Shown here: positions 35,359-48,829 of the stretch, in pieces | Layout of the letters: every line of letters begins with the position of its first letter | How positions within the stretch are numbered: position 1 is the first letter of the stretch | Source of the DNA: Mycobacterium paraseoulense | GTDB taxonomy: Bacteria; Actinomycetota; Actinomycetes; Mycobacteriales; Mycobacteriaceae | Length of the DNA stretch: 64,000 nucleotides | Reading direction: 5' to 3' | NCBI RefSeq assembly: GCF_010731655.1 | Contig: NZ_AP022619.1 | Coordinates: forward strand, 372,001-436,000 | The notes under the pieces: model-generated | Databases searched by the model: none | Told to the model about the DNA's origin: nothing | What the model saw: only the letters and a program-made list of their open reading frames with translations | Program-made: the position numbers and the translations under genes

Positions 35359-36020
35359 CCGGGTCCATGCCGGGTCCGGAAGGTCCGCCGGCCGCAACCG
35401 TCCCGCGCAGGTCGCGGGCCCGCGCCCTCGCCGTCGCCGGTCTGGGATCGTCTGTGACCGGGGTGCTGATCGGCGGGTTGTGGGCGTGGATCGCCCCGCC
35501 CATCCACGCCGTGGTGGCGCTCACCCGAGCGGGTGAACGGGTGCACGACTATCTGGGTACCGAGTCCGAGCACTTCTTCGACGCGCCATGCCTGATGTTG
35601 GGCCTGCTGACCGTGCTCGCCGTGGTGGCGCCGGTGCTGGCGTGGCAGTGGCGTGAGCACCGCGGGCCGGGGATGGTCGTCGCGCTCTCGTCGGGCATGC
35701 TGACCGCTGCGGCGGCCGCGACGGCAATTGCTGCGGCGTTGGTCCGGATCCGGTACGGCGCGTTGAACTTCGACGCGGTGCCGCTGTCCAAAGCCCCGTC
35801 GGTGGCGTACGTCATCCAGGCGCCCCCGGTGTTCTTTGCACACCACCCGCTGCGGGCGGCGCTGACGCTGCTGTGGCCCGCCGCCATCGCCGCGCTGGTG
35901 TATGCGGTGCTTGCGGCCGCCGACGCGCGCGACGACCTGGGCGCGCTGCCGCCGGGCGACCGGCCTTCCGACGCGCTGCCGGTGCGAGCCGGGGGCGCAT
36001 CGGAAGCGCCCGTCTCATAG
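35355..36020 (+). CDS. DUF2567 membrane protein (Rv1591-like)
   Basis: 221-residue integral membrane protein with four hydrophobic segments (about 28-52, 78-102, 108-132 and 170-195) and a polar C-terminus. The loop [20 protein letters not shown] is conserved-looking in the family. The GTG at 35355 overlaps the bsaP stop, placing it in the bioB-bsaP transcript; any link to biotin is by position only. Its 3' end overlaps the convergent lipase gene by six bases. Confidence 0.85.
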   Translation: MTGSMPGPEGPPAATVPRRSRARALAVAGLGSSVTGVLIGGLWAWIAPPIHAVVALTRAGERVHDYLGTESEHFFDAPCLMLGLLTVLAVVAPVLAWQWREHRGPGMVVALSSGMLTAAAAATAIAAALVRIRYGALNFDAVPLSKAPSVAYVIQAPPVFFAHHPLRAALTLLWPAAIAALVYAVLAAADARDDLGALPPGDRPSDALPVRAGGASEAPVS

Positions 36021-37355
36021 CGGACGGCGGTGAATCCTCCGGCCGAAGATGACCTTGGCCGCGATCTTGGCCAGCCGGGCCATCCCGACGTAGGTCATCG
36101 GGTGAAACATCGTCGGCCAGGTGGTCCGGATCAGGTGCTCGGTCAGCGGCCGGCGGTCGAACCGGTCCGTGAGCCAGCGCAGCGTCATCGGAGCCGACAA
36201 CGGGTGTAGCAGCATGTGCTCGTTGAATGCATCCCGGTGGTAGGTGACCTGGGCGCCGCCGGCCGAATAGGCGTCGGCGAGGACGTCGATGTCTTTGACG
36301 TCGATCAGGTAGTCGTGGACGGCCTGCACGATCAGCACCGGCGGAGTCGGCACGGCCACGCCCAGCTTGATGTTCTCGAAGACGTGGGTGACCTCGGGCG
36401 TCGACAGGATGCTCTCGAGCGGCTCGTCGAGGTAGTCGCCCATGTTCTTGCCGGCCATCCGGATGACCGCCTCCACGGTCGTCATCTTCTCGAGCGACTC
36501 GAGCAGGGCGCGCCCCTCCTCGTTGCTGTGCTCTTTGATCACCCTGTCCAGCTCGGGGTAGATGTGGGCGAGCGCGGCCACCACCAGGGCGGGCAGGCCC
36601 GACAGGAAGCTGCCGTTGAGCCTGCGGAAGGTGTTGCCCAGGTCCCCGACGGGTGATCCCAGCACCGCCCCGACGATGTCGAGTTCGGGTGCGTAATCGG
36701 CGCATACCTCGGCCGCCCAGGCGCTGGCCAGGCCGCCGCCGGAGTACCCCCACAGGCCGATGGGCGCCGACGGGGACAGTCCGAGCCGTTCCGAACCGAG
36801 GGCCGCCCGGATGCCGTCGAGGACGCGATAGCCGGGCTCGTAGGGCGCGCCCCACAGCCCGTGCAGGCCCTCGTGGTCGGGCACCGAGACGGCCCAGCCC
36901 TCAGCGACGGCGGCGGCGATGAGGAAGTATTCGAACTGACCGATGGACCCCAGGGCCTTCGCCCGGCGCCGCAGCGCATAGGACGGGAAGCAGCGGGACG
37001 ACACCGCGTCGATCGCGCACTGGTAGGACAGCAGCGGGTAGGGACGCTCCGGCGCGAGCTCGGCCGGGACGATCACCGTCGTCGCGGTGGCCTCGGGCTC
37101 GCCGTTCATGTCCATGGTCCGGTAGAGCAACTGGACGGCCTTGACCGGCTGCGGGATCAGGCCAAGGAACGCCAGCTCGACGTCGCGCGAGCGCAGCACC
37201 GTGCCGGGCTCGGCGTGCTGGAAGCCGAGTGGTGGCTGGTAGAACGGATCGTCGGAGGGCAGCAGCGGGCGCACTTTGCGCTGCAGTTCCTCATGCGGTG
37301 GCCGGGCGATCCACTCCGCGCCACGTGTGCCTGCCAGATTGCCGAGCTCAGCCAT
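36015..37355 (-). CDS. secretory-lipase-family (LIP) hydrolase, Rv1592c-like
   Basis: 446-residue alpha/beta hydrolase. The nucleophile elbow is GYSGGG, in [17 protein letters not shown]. The acid is likely in [11 protein letters not shown] and the histidine in NEHMLLHP. Family knowledge: LIP-family lipases cleave acylglycerols; Rv1592c has reported esterase/lipase activity and is a relative at the same locus. No clear signal peptide is present despite the family name. It is convergent with, and overlaps, the DUF2567 gene. A dyad ACAGTT-N11-AACTGT lies about 115 bases upstream of the start. Confidence 0.87.
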   Translation of the reverse strand: MAELGNLAGTRGAEWIARPPHEELQRKVRPLLPSDDPFYQPPLGFQHAEPGTVLRSRDVELAFLGLIPQPVKAVQLLYRTMDMNGEPEATATTVIVPAELAPERPYPLLSYQCAIDAVSSRCFPSYALRRRAKALGSIGQFEYFLIAAAVAEGWAVSVPDHEGLHGLWGAPYEPGYRVLDGIRAALGSERLGLSPSAPIGLWGYSGGGLASAWAAEVCADYAPELDIVGAVLGSPVGDLGNTFRRLNGSFLSGLPALVVAALAHIYPELDRVIKEHSNEEGRALLESLEKMTTVEAVIRMAGKNMGDYLDEPLESILSTPEVTHVFENIKLGVAVPTPPVLIVQAVHDYLIDVKDIDVLADAYSAGGAQVTYHRDAFNEHMLLHPLSAPMTLRWLTDRFDRRPLTEHLIRTTWPTMFHPMTYVGMARLAKIAAKVIFGRRIHRRPL

Positions 37356-37543
37356 TGAGGCTCCCTTCTAGGCCACCCGGCATTCTCGCCCATGAACGGC
37401 AGGTAACCAAAACGCAATCGCCGCGTTGTGGGCGACTTCTCGGTACGGGATGCGGGTCAGACGCGCCACAGTTGTCGATTCCATAACTGTCCCCCGACGG
37501 CGGGTGGGGCAAACGTGACGGGCCGCGCGGTCCGGGCCGAAGG

Positions 37544-38263
37544 TCAGACCTGAACCGGCTGGCCGGGGGGCCGCAGCGCGGCGAATTCGTCGGTGACCCG
37601 CAGCCGGGAGTCGGTGAAGTGGTAGAGGGCCGCCGGCCGGCCGCCGCTGCGACCGGACTGCGCGATGGTGCCGGTCTGGCTGATCACGCCGCGGCGGACC
37701 AGCACCCGCTGCAGGTTGGTCGCGTCGACCTGGTAGCCCAGCGCGGCGCCGTAGATGTCTCGCAGCGTGGAAAGCGCGAATTCCCTTGGCGCCAAGGCGA
37801 AGCCGAGGTTGGTGTAGGACAGCTTGGCGACCAGCCGGGCGTGGGCGTGCGTCACCATCGGGCCGTGATCGAAGGCCATCGGCGGCAGGCAGCTCACGGG
37901 ATGCCAGCGGGTGTCCGGCGGCAGCTCGGGGGTGGCGGGGGAGGGCACCAGCCCCAGGAAGGTCGAAGCGATGACCCGGGCGCCCGGCACCCGGTCCGGG
38001 TCGGAGAACACCGCCAGCTGTTCGAGGTGGGCGACCTCTTTGAGGTCCACCTTCTCGGCGAGTTGGCGGCGGACCGACGTGGTCATGTCCTCGTCGGTGC
38101 GCAGCCGCCCGCCGGGCAGCGACCAGGCGCCGCGCTGCGGTTCCTTGGCGCGCTGCCATAACAGCACGTTCAGCTGCGGTTTCTGTGTTCGCGGGCCGGC
38201 CGTTACCTGCTGAACCTGAAACACCACCGCGAGCACCTCGTGTTCAGTGCTAGTATGGCCCAT
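37544..38263 (-). CDS. nrtR: NrtR, Nudix-related transcriptional regulator of NAD synthesis
   Basis: 239-residue fusion of an N-terminal Nudix-like domain (about 5-145, with [22 protein letters not shown] in place of a catalytic Nudix box) and a C-terminal winged HTH (about 160-235: [33 protein letters not shown]). Family knowledge: NrtR binds ADP-ribose through the Nudix domain and represses NAD genes; in M. smegmatis it controls nadABC. The Nudix box GX5EX7REUXEEXGU lacks its key glutamates here, so it is probably a sensor without hydrolase activity. It is divergent from nadA, and its ATG abuts the operator, implying autoregulation and a leaderless mRNA. Confidence 0.92.
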   Translation of the reverse strand: MGHTSTEHEVLAVVFQVQQVTAGPRTQKPQLNVLLWQRAKEPQRGAWSLPGGRLRTDEDMTTSVRRQLAEKVDLKEVAHLEQLAVFSDPDRVPGARVIASTFLGLVPSPATPELPPDTRWHPVSCLPPMAFDHGPMVTHAHARLVAKLSYTNLGFALAPREFALSTLRDIYGAALGYQVDATNLQRVLVRRGVISQTGTIAQSGRSGGRPAALYHFTDSRLRVTDEFAALRPPGQPVQV

Positions 38264-38286
38264 GTTTTCGATTATAAGTCGAAAAC
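38264..38286. promoter_or_regulatory. NrtR operator between nrtR and nadA
   Basis: Perfect dyad GTTTTCGA-ttataag-TCGAAAAC. It lies 23 bases upstream of the nadA GTG and touches the nrtR ATG. On the minus strand TATAAT (38271-38276) inside it serves as a consensus -10, 7 bases from the nrtR ATG. On the plus strand TAGTAT at 38251-38256 is a plausible nadA -10 just upstream of the dyad, so binding would block both promoters. Confidence 0.8.
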
Positions 38287-38309
38287 CTCGTGGGCTGAAA
38301 GGAGCCGCC

Positions 38310-39359
38310 GTGACGGTTATGAATCGCATGGACACGCTCGCCGAAGACATGATGGCCGACGTCACCAACTCGCCCACCGGTTACGCCGGTGTGGACGGCG
38401 ACGGGCGGTGGGCCGCCGAGATCCGCCGTCTGGCCGAACTGCGCGGCGCCACCGTCCTCGCGCACAACTACCAGCTGCCCGCGATCCAGGACGTTGCCGA
38501 CCACGTGGGGGATTCGCTGGCCCTGTCGCGGATCGCCGCCGAGGCGCCCGAGGACACCATCGTGTTCTGCGGGGTGCACTTCATGGCCGAGACCGCCAAG
38601 ATCCTCAGCCCCGACAAGACGGTCCTCATCCCGGATCAGCGGGCCGGCTGTTCGCTGGCCGACTCGATCACCGCCGACGAGCTGCGTGCCTGGAAGGACG
38701 AGCACCCGGGCGCCGTCGTCGTCTCCTACGTCAACACCACCGCCGCGGTGAAGGCGCTCACCGACATCTGCTGCACGTCGTCCAATGCGGTCGACGTGGT
38801 GAACTCCATCGACCCCGACCGCGAGGTCCTGTTCTGCCCGGACCAATTCCTCGGGGCCCACGTGCGCCGGGTGACCGGCCGCACGAACATGCACGTGTGG
38901 GCCGGTGAATGCCACGTCCACGCCGGGATCAACGGCGACGAGCTGTCCGAGCAGGCCCGCGCGAACCCCGACGCCGAGCTGTATGTGCATCCCGAATGTG
39001 GTTGCGCCACTTCGGCCTTGTACCTCGCCGGCGAGGGCGCCTTCCCGGCGGACCGGGTGAAGATCCTGTCCACGGGCGGCATGCTCGACGCCGCGCACGA
39101 GACCCGGGCCCGCAAGGTGCTGGTGGCCACCGAGGTCGGCATGCTGCATCAGCTGCGCCGGGCGGCCCCGCAGGTCGACTTCCGCCCCGTCAACGACCGG
39201 GCGTCCTGCAAGTACATGAAGATGATCACGCCCGCGGCCCTGCTGCGCTGCCTGGTGGACGGGGCTGACGAAGTCGACGTCGACCCCGAGATCGCGGCGG
39301 CGGGCCGGCGCAGCGTGCAGCGAATGATCGGGATCGGCCAGCCGGGCGGTGGCGAATGA
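38310..39359 (+). CDS. nadA: quinolinate synthase A
   Basis: 349-residue [4Fe-4S] enzyme that condenses iminoaspartate with dihydroxyacetone phosphate to quinolinate. Cluster cysteines are visible in [16 protein letters not shown] and neighbouring blocks; [21 protein letters not shown] and [10 protein letters not shown] are signature segments. The GTG at 38310 is preceded by AAAGGAG and gives the same length as the tuberculosis enzyme. First gene of nadA-nadB-nadC under NrtR control. Confidence 0.97.
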   Translation: MTVMNRMDTLAEDMMADVTNSPTGYAGVDGDGRWAAEIRRLAELRGATVLAHNYQLPAIQDVADHVGDSLALSRIAAEAPEDTIVFCGVHFMAETAKILSPDKTVLIPDQRAGCSLADSITADELRAWKDEHPGAVVVSYVNTTAAVKALTDICCTSSNAVDVVNSIDPDREVLFCPDQFLGAHVRRVTGRTNMHVWAGECHVHAGINGDELSEQARANPDAELYVHPECGCATSALYLAGEGAFPADRVKILSTGGMLDAAHETRARKVLVATEVGMLHQLRRAAPQVDFRPVNDRASCKYMKMITPAALLRCLVDGADEVDVDPEIAAAGRRSVQRMIGIGQPGGGE

Positions 39360-40930
39360 TCGTCCGGCCGGCCTGGAGGCACAGCGCCGACGTCGTCGTC
39401 ATCGGTACCGGCGTCGCTGGTCTGGCCGCGGCCCTGGCCGCCCACCGCGCCGGGCGCAGCGTCGTCGTGCTGAGCAAGGCCGACCAGGCGCGCGTGACGG
39501 CGACCCACTACGCCCAGGGCGGCATCGCGGTGGTCTTGCCCGACGGCGACGACTCCGTGGAGGCCCATGTGGCCGACACCGTGGCCGCGGGCGCCGGGCT
39601 GTGTGATCCCGACGCGGTGGCATCGATCGTCGCCGACGGCTATCCCGCGGTATCCGAATTGGTCGGTGCCGGGGCGCGATTCGACGAGGCCGCTCCGGGA
39701 CGCTGGGACGTGACGCGCGAAGGCGGACATTCGCGGCGGCGGATCGTGCACGCCGGCGGCGACGCCACCGGCGCCGAGGTGCAGCGCGCGCTCGACCACG
39801 CCGCCCGGCTGCTGGACATTCGCACCAGCCACGTCGCGCTGCGCGTGCTGCACGACGGCACGGCCGTCACCGGTGTGTCCGTCGGCAACCCGGACGGCTA
39901 TGGGATCGTCAGCGCGCCCGCGGTGATCCTGGCCTCCGGCGGGCTCGGTCACCTCTACGGCGCGACCACCAATCCCGAGGGCTCCACGGGCGACGGCATC
40001 GCGTTGGCGCTGTGGGCCGGTGTCGCGGTCAGCGACCTCGAGTTCATCCAGTTCCACCCGACGATGCTCTTCGGTGGCGGCGGCGGCCGGCGCCCGCTGA
40101 TCACCGAGGCCATCCGCGGTGAGGGCGCGATACTGCTTGACCGGCAAGGAAATTCGGTCACCGCCGGCGTTCACCCAATGGGTGACCTGGCGCCGCGTGA
40201 CGTCGTCGCCGCCGCCATCGACACGCGGCTGAAGGCGACCGGCGACCCGTGCGTCTTCCTCGACGCGCGCGGCATCGAGGGCTTCGCCACCCGGTTCCCG
40301 ACGGTGACCGCCGCCTGCCGGGCCGCCGGCATCGACCCCGTCCGCCAACCCATCCCGGTCGTGCCGGGGGCGCACTACAGCTGCGGGGGCGTCGTCACCG
40401 ACGTGCACGGGCAGACCGAACTGCCCGGGCTCTTCGCCGCCGGCGAGGTGGCGCGCACCGGGATGCACGGTGCCAACCGGCTGGCGTCCAACAGCCTGCT
40501 GGAGGGCCTGGTGGTCGGGGGCCGCGCCGGTAAGGCCGCGGCCGCGCACGCGGCGGCGGCGGGCCGCGTCGTGGCGTCGGAGTGCGAGCCGTCCGTGCAC
40601 ACCGCACCGGAGCGCGGCCAATTGCAGGCGGCGATGAGCCGCGACGCCTCGGTGGTGCGCGACACCGCCGGGCTCAACCGGTTGTCCGACACGCTGTCGG
40701 AGGCGCCGGTGCGGGCCATCGCCGGCCGCCGCGATTTCGAGGACGTCGCGTTGGCCATGGCCGCCCGCGCCGTGACGGCCGCGGCCCTGGCCCGCGACGA
40801 GAGCCGGGGCTGCCACCACCGGGCGGAATATCCCGGCCCCGCGCCGGAACAGGCGCGCAGCAGCGTGCTGCGGCTGGCCGACGACCGCAACTCGGTGGCG
40901 GTGGAGGCGCTGGCGGCGGTGGGATGTTGA
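39356..40930 (+). CDS. nadB: L-aspartate oxidase
   Basis: 524-residue FAD enzyme that oxidises aspartate to iminoaspartate for NadA. The dinucleotide-binding motif [13 protein letters not shown] starts near residue 17. [19 protein letters not shown], the active-site arginine in GDLAPRDVV and [18 protein letters not shown] are intact. It overlaps nadA by four bases (ATGA). The C-terminal helical domain is somewhat alanine-rich but complete. Confidence 0.97.
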   Translation: MIVRPAWRHSADVVVIGTGVAGLAAALAAHRAGRSVVVLSKADQARVTATHYAQGGIAVVLPDGDDSVEAHVADTVAAGAGLCDPDAVASIVADGYPAVSELVGAGARFDEAAPGRWDVTREGGHSRRRIVHAGGDATGAEVQRALDHAARLLDIRTSHVALRVLHDGTAVTGVSVGNPDGYGIVSAPAVILASGGLGHLYGATTNPEGSTGDGIALALWAGVAVSDLEFIQFHPTMLFGGGGGRRPLITEAIRGEGAILLDRQGNSVTAGVHPMGDLAPRDVVAAAIDTRLKATGDPCVFLDARGIEGFATRFPTVTAACRAAGIDPVRQPIPVVPGAHYSCGGVVTDVHGQTELPGLFAAGEVARTGMHGANRLASNSLLEGLVVGGRAGKAAAAHAAAAGRVVASECEPSVHTAPERGQLQAAMSRDASVVRDTAGLNRLSDTLSEAPVRAIAGRRDFEDVALAMAARAVTAAALARDESRGCHHRAEYPGPAPEQARSSVLRLADDRNSVAVEALAAVGC

Positions 40931-41778
40931 TGCTGCCCGACGAACGCAGCGCCGCGCAGGACACCATCCGGCGCGCTCTGGAAGAGGACCTGCGGTACGG
41001 GCCCGATGTCACCACGCTCGCGACGGTGCCCGCCGGCACGGTGGCCACGGCATCGATGGTGCCCCGGGAGGCCGGCGTCATCGCCGGCGTCGAGGTCGCG
41101 CTGCTGGTCCTCGACGCCGTCCTCGCCGGGGGCTACGACGTGGTGCACAGCGTCGAGGACGGCGCCCGGCTGCAGCCCGGCGAGCCGGTGCTGACCGTGC
41201 GCGCGGACACCCGGGGCCTGCTGACCGCCGAGCGGACGATGCTCAACCTGGTCTGCCACCTGTCGGGCATCGCCACCACGACGGCGGCCTGGGTCGACGC
41301 CGTGCACGGCACCAAGGCCAGGGTCCGCGACACCCGCAAAACCCTGCCCGGGCTGCGTGCGCTGCAGAAATACGCGGTGCGGGTCGGCGGGGGCGTCAAC
41401 CACCGGATGGGCCTGGGGGACGCGGCGCTGATCAAGGACAACCACGTGGTGGCCGCCGGATCGGTGCTGGACGCGCTGCGGGCGGTGCGCGACGCGGCGC
41501 CCGATCTGCCCTGCGAGGTGGAGGTGGACTCCCTCGAGCAGCTCGACGAGGTACTGGCCGAAAAGCCCGAGCTGGTGCTGCTCGACAACTTCCCGGTGTG
41601 GCAGACGCAGATGGCCGTGCAGCGCCGGGACGCGCGCGCGCCCGCCGTCCTGCTCGAATCCTCCGGCGGGCTCAGCCTGGACAACGCCGCCACCTACGCG
41701 GCGACCGGGGTGGACTACCTGGCCGTCGGCGCGTTGACGCACTCGGTGCGCGCGCTCGACGTCGGCCTGGACATGTAG
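40930..41778 (+). CDS. nadC: nicotinate-nucleotide pyrophosphorylase (quinolinate phosphoribosyltransferase)
   Basis: 282-residue enzyme that converts quinolinate and PRPP to nicotinate mononucleotide, completing the de novo branch encoded here. [38 protein letters not shown] and [12 protein letters not shown] are the substrate and PRPP sites. The ATG at 40930 (TGATG overlap with nadB, GGTGGG 6 bases upstream) is preferred; the ATG at 40924 is also possible. The Rv1597 gene that follows in M. tuberculosis is absent. Confidence 0.96.
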   Translation: MLPDERSAAQDTIRRALEEDLRYGPDVTTLATVPAGTVATASMVPREAGVIAGVEVALLVLDAVLAGGYDVVHSVEDGARLQPGEPVLTVRADTRGLLTAERTMLNLVCHLSGIATTTAAWVDAVHGTKARVRDTRKTLPGLRALQKYAVRVGGGVNHRMGLGDAALIKDNHVVAAGSVLDALRAVRDAAPDLPCEVEVDSLEQLDEVLAEKPELVLLDNFPVWQTQMAVQRRDARAPAVLLESSGGLSLDNAATYAATGVDYLAVGALTHSVRALDVGLDM

Positions 41779-41805
41779 GGCCGTCGCGCCCTCGACCCCG
41801 CGCTT

Positions 41806-41894
41806 GGTGTGCGTCTACGGCCTTCGGTGTGCGTCTAGGGCGGAAAAATGGCGAAAAGGCCGCCGCCGGCGCACACGCGAAGCCGCCGGCGCAC
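41806..41894. repeat. intergenic repeat pair between convergent genes
   Basis: GGTGTGCGTCTA occurs at 41806-41817 and 41826-41837, a 20-base period. GCCGCCGGCGCAC occurs at 41862-41874 and 41882-41894, again 20 bases apart. The two pairs face each other (GTGTGCG versus CGCACAC) across an A-rich centre. It fills the 131-base gap between nadC and the convergent Rv1598c-like gene; it could form a bidirectional transcription stop or be a remnant of a dispersed palindromic repeat. Confidence 0.6.
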
Positions 41895-41909
41895 CCGCAA
41901 GGGGCGCAG

Positions 41910-42332
41910 TCAGGCGATGTCGCCGACGAAAACGCCGACGCGGCGCAGCTGCATGCGCGCCATTCGCGGAAGGCTCTCCACGTCGGGGCCGTCGTAACCC
42001 GCCGGCAGGATCCGCGTATTCGTCAGATGCACCACGCGATTGCGGCTGAACTGCACGTCGGCCTCGCCGGCGGCCAGCACGTTCTTCACCCAGTTGGTCT
42101 TGCCGTGGGCCAGCGCGATCGCCAGCGTGTTGCCCTTGCGGTACGGGGTGACGATCGTCTCGTAGGGCGTGCCGGACTTGCGGCCGCGGTGCTTGATCGT
42201 CGCGGTCCCGGGCATGAACCGCGCGATCGGCTTGATCGCCGGGTTGAAGTACTTGATCTGGAAGCGCTCGAACCAGACCGGGAACAGCATGGGGACGCCC
42301 GGCGCGTTGTTGGGGTGTTCCTTTGCAGACAT
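41910..42332 (-). CDS. deazaflavin-dependent nitroreductase family protein (Rv1598c-like)
   Basis: 140-residue split-barrel protein of the Ddn/DUF385 family. The block [34 protein letters not shown] contains the F420-binding K-S-G-x-x-Y/R pattern; [16 protein letters not shown] follows. Reaction unknown; F420H2-dependent reduction is inferred from the family. It is convergent with nadC and divergent from hisD (69 bases), the same setting as Rv1598c. It is the third F420/PPOX-type protein in the window after 6857 and 15007. Confidence 0.85.
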   Translation of the reverse strand: MSAKEHPNNAPGVPMLFPVWFERFQIKYFNPAIKPIARFMPGTATIKHRGRKSGTPYETIVTPYRKGNTLAIALAHGKTNWVKNVLAAGEADVQFSRNRVVHLTNTRILPAGYDGPDVESLPRMARMQLRRVGVFVGDIA

Positions 42333-42401
42333 GTCGGCTCCTCCTCATCGGCACTGTACCGGCCGAATATCAACTTGAGTTGCTCTGGGACAATGGAGGC
42401 A

Positions 42402-45497
<3,096 letters not shown>

Positions 45498-45501
<4 letters not shown>

Positions 45502-46115
45502 CACCATCCGTCGTCGTCCTGGATTACGGCTCGGGCAACCTACGGTCGGCCCAGCGCGCCCTGCAGCGGGCCGGTGCGTCGGTCGAGGTGACCGCCGACC
45601 CCGATGCGGCCGCCGCCGCCGACGGGCTGGTGGTCCCCGGCGTCGGGGCCTTCGAGGCGTGCATGACCGGCCTGCGCAAAGTCCGCGGCGACCGCATCAT
45701 CGCCGACCGGGTCGCCGCCGGCCGGCCCGTGCTGGGGGTCTGCGTCGGGATGCAGATCCTGTTCGCCAGCGGTGTCGAATTCGGCGTGCGGACAACGGGT
45801 TGCGGGCAGTGGCCCGGGGAGGTCACCCGGCTGGACGCCCCGGTGATCCCGCACATGGGCTGGAACGTCGTCGAAGCCGGGGCCGGCACCACCCTGTTCA
45901 AAGGGCTGGACGCCGACACCCGGTTCTACTTCGTGCACTCCTACGCCGCGCAGCAATGGGAGGGTTCGCCCGAGGCCGTGCTCACCTGGGCCACCCACCG
46001 GGTGCCGTTTCTGGCCGCCGTCGAGCAAGGCCCGCTGTCGGCCACCCAGTTCCACCCCGAGAAGAGCGGGGATGCCGGCGCGGCGGTGTTGCGCAATTGG
46101 ATCGAGGCGCTGTGA
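45498..46115 (+). CDS. hisH: imidazole glycerol phosphate synthase, glutamine amidotransferase subunit
   Basis: 205-residue class I glutaminase that supplies ammonia to HisF. The nucleophile cysteine is in GVCVGMQIL, and the histidine-glutamate pair in [10 protein letters not shown]. The oxyanion loop [10 protein letters not shown] is intact. The GTG overlaps the hisB stop. It acts as a heterodimer with the product of hisF two genes downstream. Confidence 0.97.
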
Positions 46116-46135
46116 CGAACGGCTTGGGAGGGAAT

Positions 46136-46867
46136 GTGTTGATCTTGTTGCCCGCGGTCGACGTGGTCGACGGGCGCGCCGTGCGGCTGGTCCAGGGCAA
46201 GGCGGGCAGCGAAACCGAGTACGGCTCGGCGCTGGACGCGGCGCTGGGCTGGCAGCGTGACGGCGCGGAGTGGCTCCACCTGGTCGACTTGGACGCGGCG
46301 TTCGGGCGCGGGTCGAACCGCGAGCTGCTCGCCGAGGTGGTCGGCAAGCTCGACGTGCAGGTGGAGCTGTCCGGCGGGATTCGGGACGACGACTCCCTGG
46401 CCGCGGCGCTGGCCACCGGCTGTGCCCGGGTCAACCTGGGCACGGCGGCCCTGGAGAACCCGCAGTGGTGTGCGCGCGCGATCAGCGAGCACGGCGAGAA
46501 AGTCGCCGTCGGGCTGGACGTCCAGATCGTCGATGGGCAGCACCGGTTGCGCGGCCGCGGCTGGGAAACCGACGGCGGGGACCTGTGGGAAGTGTTGGAA
46601 CGCCTTGACGGCGAAGGGTGCTCGCGTTTCGTTGTCACCGACGTCACCAAGGACGGCACGCTGGGCGGTCCCAACCTCGACCTGCTGGCGGCCGTCGCCG
46701 ACCGTACCGACGCCCCGGTGATCGCCTCCGGCGGCGTGTCGAGCCTGGAAGACCTCCGCGCGATCGCCACCCTCACCGACCGCGGGGTCGAGGGCGCCAT
46801 CGTCGGGAAAGCCCTCTACGCCGGGCGGTTCACCCTGCCGCAGGCGCTCGCCGCGGTCGCGGGATAG
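46136..46867 (+). CDS. hisA: phosphoribosyl isomerase (HisA/PriA)
   Basis: 243-residue (beta/alpha)8 isomerase of ProFAR. Actinobacteria use this enzyme as PriA, also isomerising phosphoribosylanthranilate for tryptophan; the absence of trpF from the trp operon here fits that dual role. The catalytic aspartates lie in [14 protein letters not shown] and [18 protein letters not shown]. The GTG at 46136 with GGGAGGG just upstream is preferred; an in-frame GTG at 46112 overlapping hisH would add eight residues. Confidence 0.95.
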   Translation: MLILLPAVDVVDGRAVRLVQGKAGSETEYGSALDAALGWQRDGAEWLHLVDLDAAFGRGSNRELLAEVVGKLDVQVELSGGIRDDDSLAAALATGCARVNLGTAALENPQWCARAISEHGEKVAVGLDVQIVDGQHRLRGRGWETDGGDLWEVLERLDGEGCSRFVVTDVTKDGTLGGPNLDLLAAVADRTDAPVIASGGVSSLEDLRAIATLTDRGVEGAIVGKALYAGRFTLPQALAAVAG

Positions 46868-46874
46868 GGCGGCG

Positions 46875-47675
46875 ATGGACCTGGACGCGTTGGTCAAGAA
46901 GGCGTCGGCGATCCTCGACGACGCCACCGAACCCTTCCTCGCCGGCCACCGCGCCGATTCGGCGGTCCAGAAGAAGGGCAACGACTTCGCCACCGACGTG
47001 GACCTCGCGATCGAGCGGCAGGTGGTCGACGCGCTGACCGAGGCCACCGGAATCGGCGTGCACGGCGAGGAATTCGGCGGCACCGACGTCGACTCCGAAT
47101 GGGTGTGGGTGCTCGACCCCGTCGACGGCACGTTCAACTACGCGGCGGGATCGCCGATGGCGGGAATCCTGCTGGGGCTGCTGCATCACGGTGACCCGGT
47201 GGCCGGGCTGACCTGGCTGCCCTTCGTCGACCAGCGCTACACCGCGGTGGTGGACGGCCCGTTGATGAAAAACGGTGTCGCCCAGCCGCCGCTGGCCGCC
47301 GTCGACCTGGCCGACGCCCTGATCGGTGCCGGCTCGTTCAGCGCCGACGCGCGGGGCCGGTTCCCGGGGCGCTACCGGATCGCGGTGCTAGAGAACCTCA
47401 GCCGGGTGTCGTCGCGGCTGCGGATGCACGGCTCCACCGGGCTCGACCTCGCCTACGTCGCCGACGGGGTCCTCGGTGGCTCCATCAGTTTCGGGGGCCA
47501 CGTGTGGGACCACGCGGCCGGCGTGGCGCTGGTGCGGGCGGCGGGCGGCGTCGTCACCGACGTCCACGGTGAACCGTGGACCCCCGCGTCGGATTCCGTG
47601 CTGGCCGCGGGGCCACACGCGCACGCGGCGCTTCTCGAGATCCTGCGCAGCACCGGCCGACCGGAGGACTTCTGA
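46875..47675 (+). CDS. impA: inositol-monophosphatase-family phosphatase ImpA
   Basis: 266-residue magnesium-dependent phosphatase of the IMPase/FBPase superfamily. GEEFGG and [14 protein letters not shown] supply the metal ligands, and [16 protein letters not shown] is the C-terminal signature. Rv1604 occupies the same place between hisA and hisF in M. tuberculosis. Inositol phosphate is the annotated substrate; a histidinol-phosphatase role would fit the operon and is an open alternative. It lies 7 bases after hisA and 1 base before hisF. Confidence 0.92.
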   Translation: MDLDALVKKASAILDDATEPFLAGHRADSAVQKKGNDFATDVDLAIERQVVDALTEATGIGVHGEEFGGTDVDSEWVWVLDPVDGTFNYAAGSPMAGILLGLLHHGDPVAGLTWLPFVDQRYTAVVDGPLMKNGVAQPPLAAVDLADALIGAGSFSADARGRFPGRYRIAVLENLSRVSSRLRMHGSTGLDLAYVADGVLGGSISFGGHVWDHAAGVALVRAAGGVVTDVHGEPWTPASDSVLAAGPHAHAALLEILRSTGRPEDF

Positions 47676-47676
47676 G

Positions 47677-48462
47677 ATGTCGTCGGGCAATGACCTTGCG
47701 GTGCGGGTGATTCCCTGCCTGGACGTCGACGCGGGGCGGGTGGTCAAGGGCGTCAACTTCGAAAACCTGCGCGATGCGGGCGATCCCGTCGAGCTCGCCG
47801 CCGCCTACGACGCCGAGGGCGCCGACGAACTCACCTTCCTCGACGTCACCGCCTCGTCGTCGGGACGGGCCACCATGCTGGACGTGGTGCGCCGCACGGC
47901 CGAACAGGTGTTCATCCCGCTGACCGTCGGCGGCGGGGTGCGCACGGTGTCCGACGTCGACGTCTTGCTGCGTGCGGGCGCCGACAAGGTGTCGATCAAC
48001 ACCGCGGCGATCGCCCGGCCCGACCTGCTGGAGGAAATGGCGCGGCAGTTCGGCTCGCAATGCATCGTGCTGTCGGTCGACGCCCGCACGGTGCCGCCGG
48101 GTTCGGTGCCCACGCCGTCGGGCTGGGAGGTCACCACCCACGGAGGCCGCCGCGGCACGGGGATCGACGCGGTCGAATGGGCCTCCCGCGGGGCCGATCT
48201 GGGGGTGGGGGAGATCCTGCTGAACTCGATGGACGCCGACGGCACCAAGGCCGGCTTCGACTTGCCGATGCTGCGGGCGGTGCGCTCGGCGGTCACGGTG
48301 CCGGTGATCGCCAGCGGCGGCGCCGGCGCGGCCGAGCACTTCGCGCCCGCTGTCGCCGCCGGCGCCGATGCGGTTCTGGCGGCCAGCGTCTTTCACTTCC
48401 GGGAGCTGACCATCGGCCAGGTGAAGGCGGCCATGGCGGCCGAAGGGATCACCGTGAGATGA
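47677..48462 (+). CDS. hisF: imidazole glycerol phosphate synthase, cyclase subunit
   Basis: 261-residue (beta/alpha)8 cyclase that forms imidazole glycerol phosphate and AICAR using ammonia channelled from HisH. The catalytic aspartates are in [15 protein letters not shown] and [27 protein letters not shown] and VIASGGAGA bind phosphate. It follows impA by one base and overlaps hisI by four (ATGA). Confidence 0.97.
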   Translation: MSSGNDLAVRVIPCLDVDAGRVVKGVNFENLRDAGDPVELAAAYDAEGADELTFLDVTASSSGRATMLDVVRRTAEQVFIPLTVGGGVRTVSDVDVLLRAGADKVSINTAAIARPDLLEEMARQFGSQCIVLSVDARTVPPGSVPTPSGWEVTTHGGRRGTGIDAVEWASRGADLGVGEILLNSMDADGTKAGFDLPMLRAVRSAVTVPVIASGGAGAAEHFAPAVAAGADAVLAASVFHFRELTIGQVKAAMAAEGITVR

Positions 48463-48806
48463 CGCTCGACCCGCGGATCGCCGCGCGCCTGAAGCGCAAC
48501 TCCGACGGCCTGTTCACCGCCGTCGTGCAGGAGCGCGGAACCGGCGACGTGCTGATGGTCGCCTGGATGGACGACGCGGCGCTGGCCCGCACGCTCGAAA
48601 CCCGTGAGGCAACGTACTTTTCGCGCTCCCGCGGCCAACAGTGGGTCAAGGGCGCGACATCGGGGCACACCCAATTCGTGCACTCGGTGCGGCTGGACTG
48701 CGACGGCGATGCCGTGCTGTTGACGGTCGACCAGGTGGGCGGTGCGTGCCACACCGGCGACCACAGTTGCTTCGACGCCGACGTGCTGCTGCCACCGGAG
48801 TGCTAG
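48459..48806 (+). CDS. hisI: phosphoribosyl-AMP cyclohydrolase
   Basis: 115-residue zinc/magnesium enzyme that opens the purine ring of phosphoribosyl-[42 protein letters not shown] and [11 protein letters not shown] carry the conserved metal-binding cysteines and aspartates. It is the separate (unfused) form; hisE lies elsewhere. Last gene of the his operon, overlapping hisF, followed by a hairpin. Confidence 0.97.
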   Translation: MTLDPRIAARLKRNSDGLFTAVVQERGTGDVLMVAWMDDAALARTLETREATYFSRSRGQQWVKGATSGHTQFVHSVRLDCDGDAVLLTVDQVGGACHTGDHSCFDADVLLPPEC

Positions 48807-48829
48807 GTGCGTTGCGGGCCCCGCGGCAC
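48807..48829. terminator. hairpin between convergent hisI and whiB
   Basis: GTGC-gtt-GCGGG-c-CCCGC-g-GCAC fills the 22-base gap between the two convergent stop codons. There is no T-tract on either side, so any termination function (possibly bidirectional) is inference. Confidence 0.35.

Noticed and set aside
41598..42401. Long upstream extension of the hisD frame
   Set aside because: Overlaps nadC and the Rv1598c-like gene; HisD homology begins near 42426.
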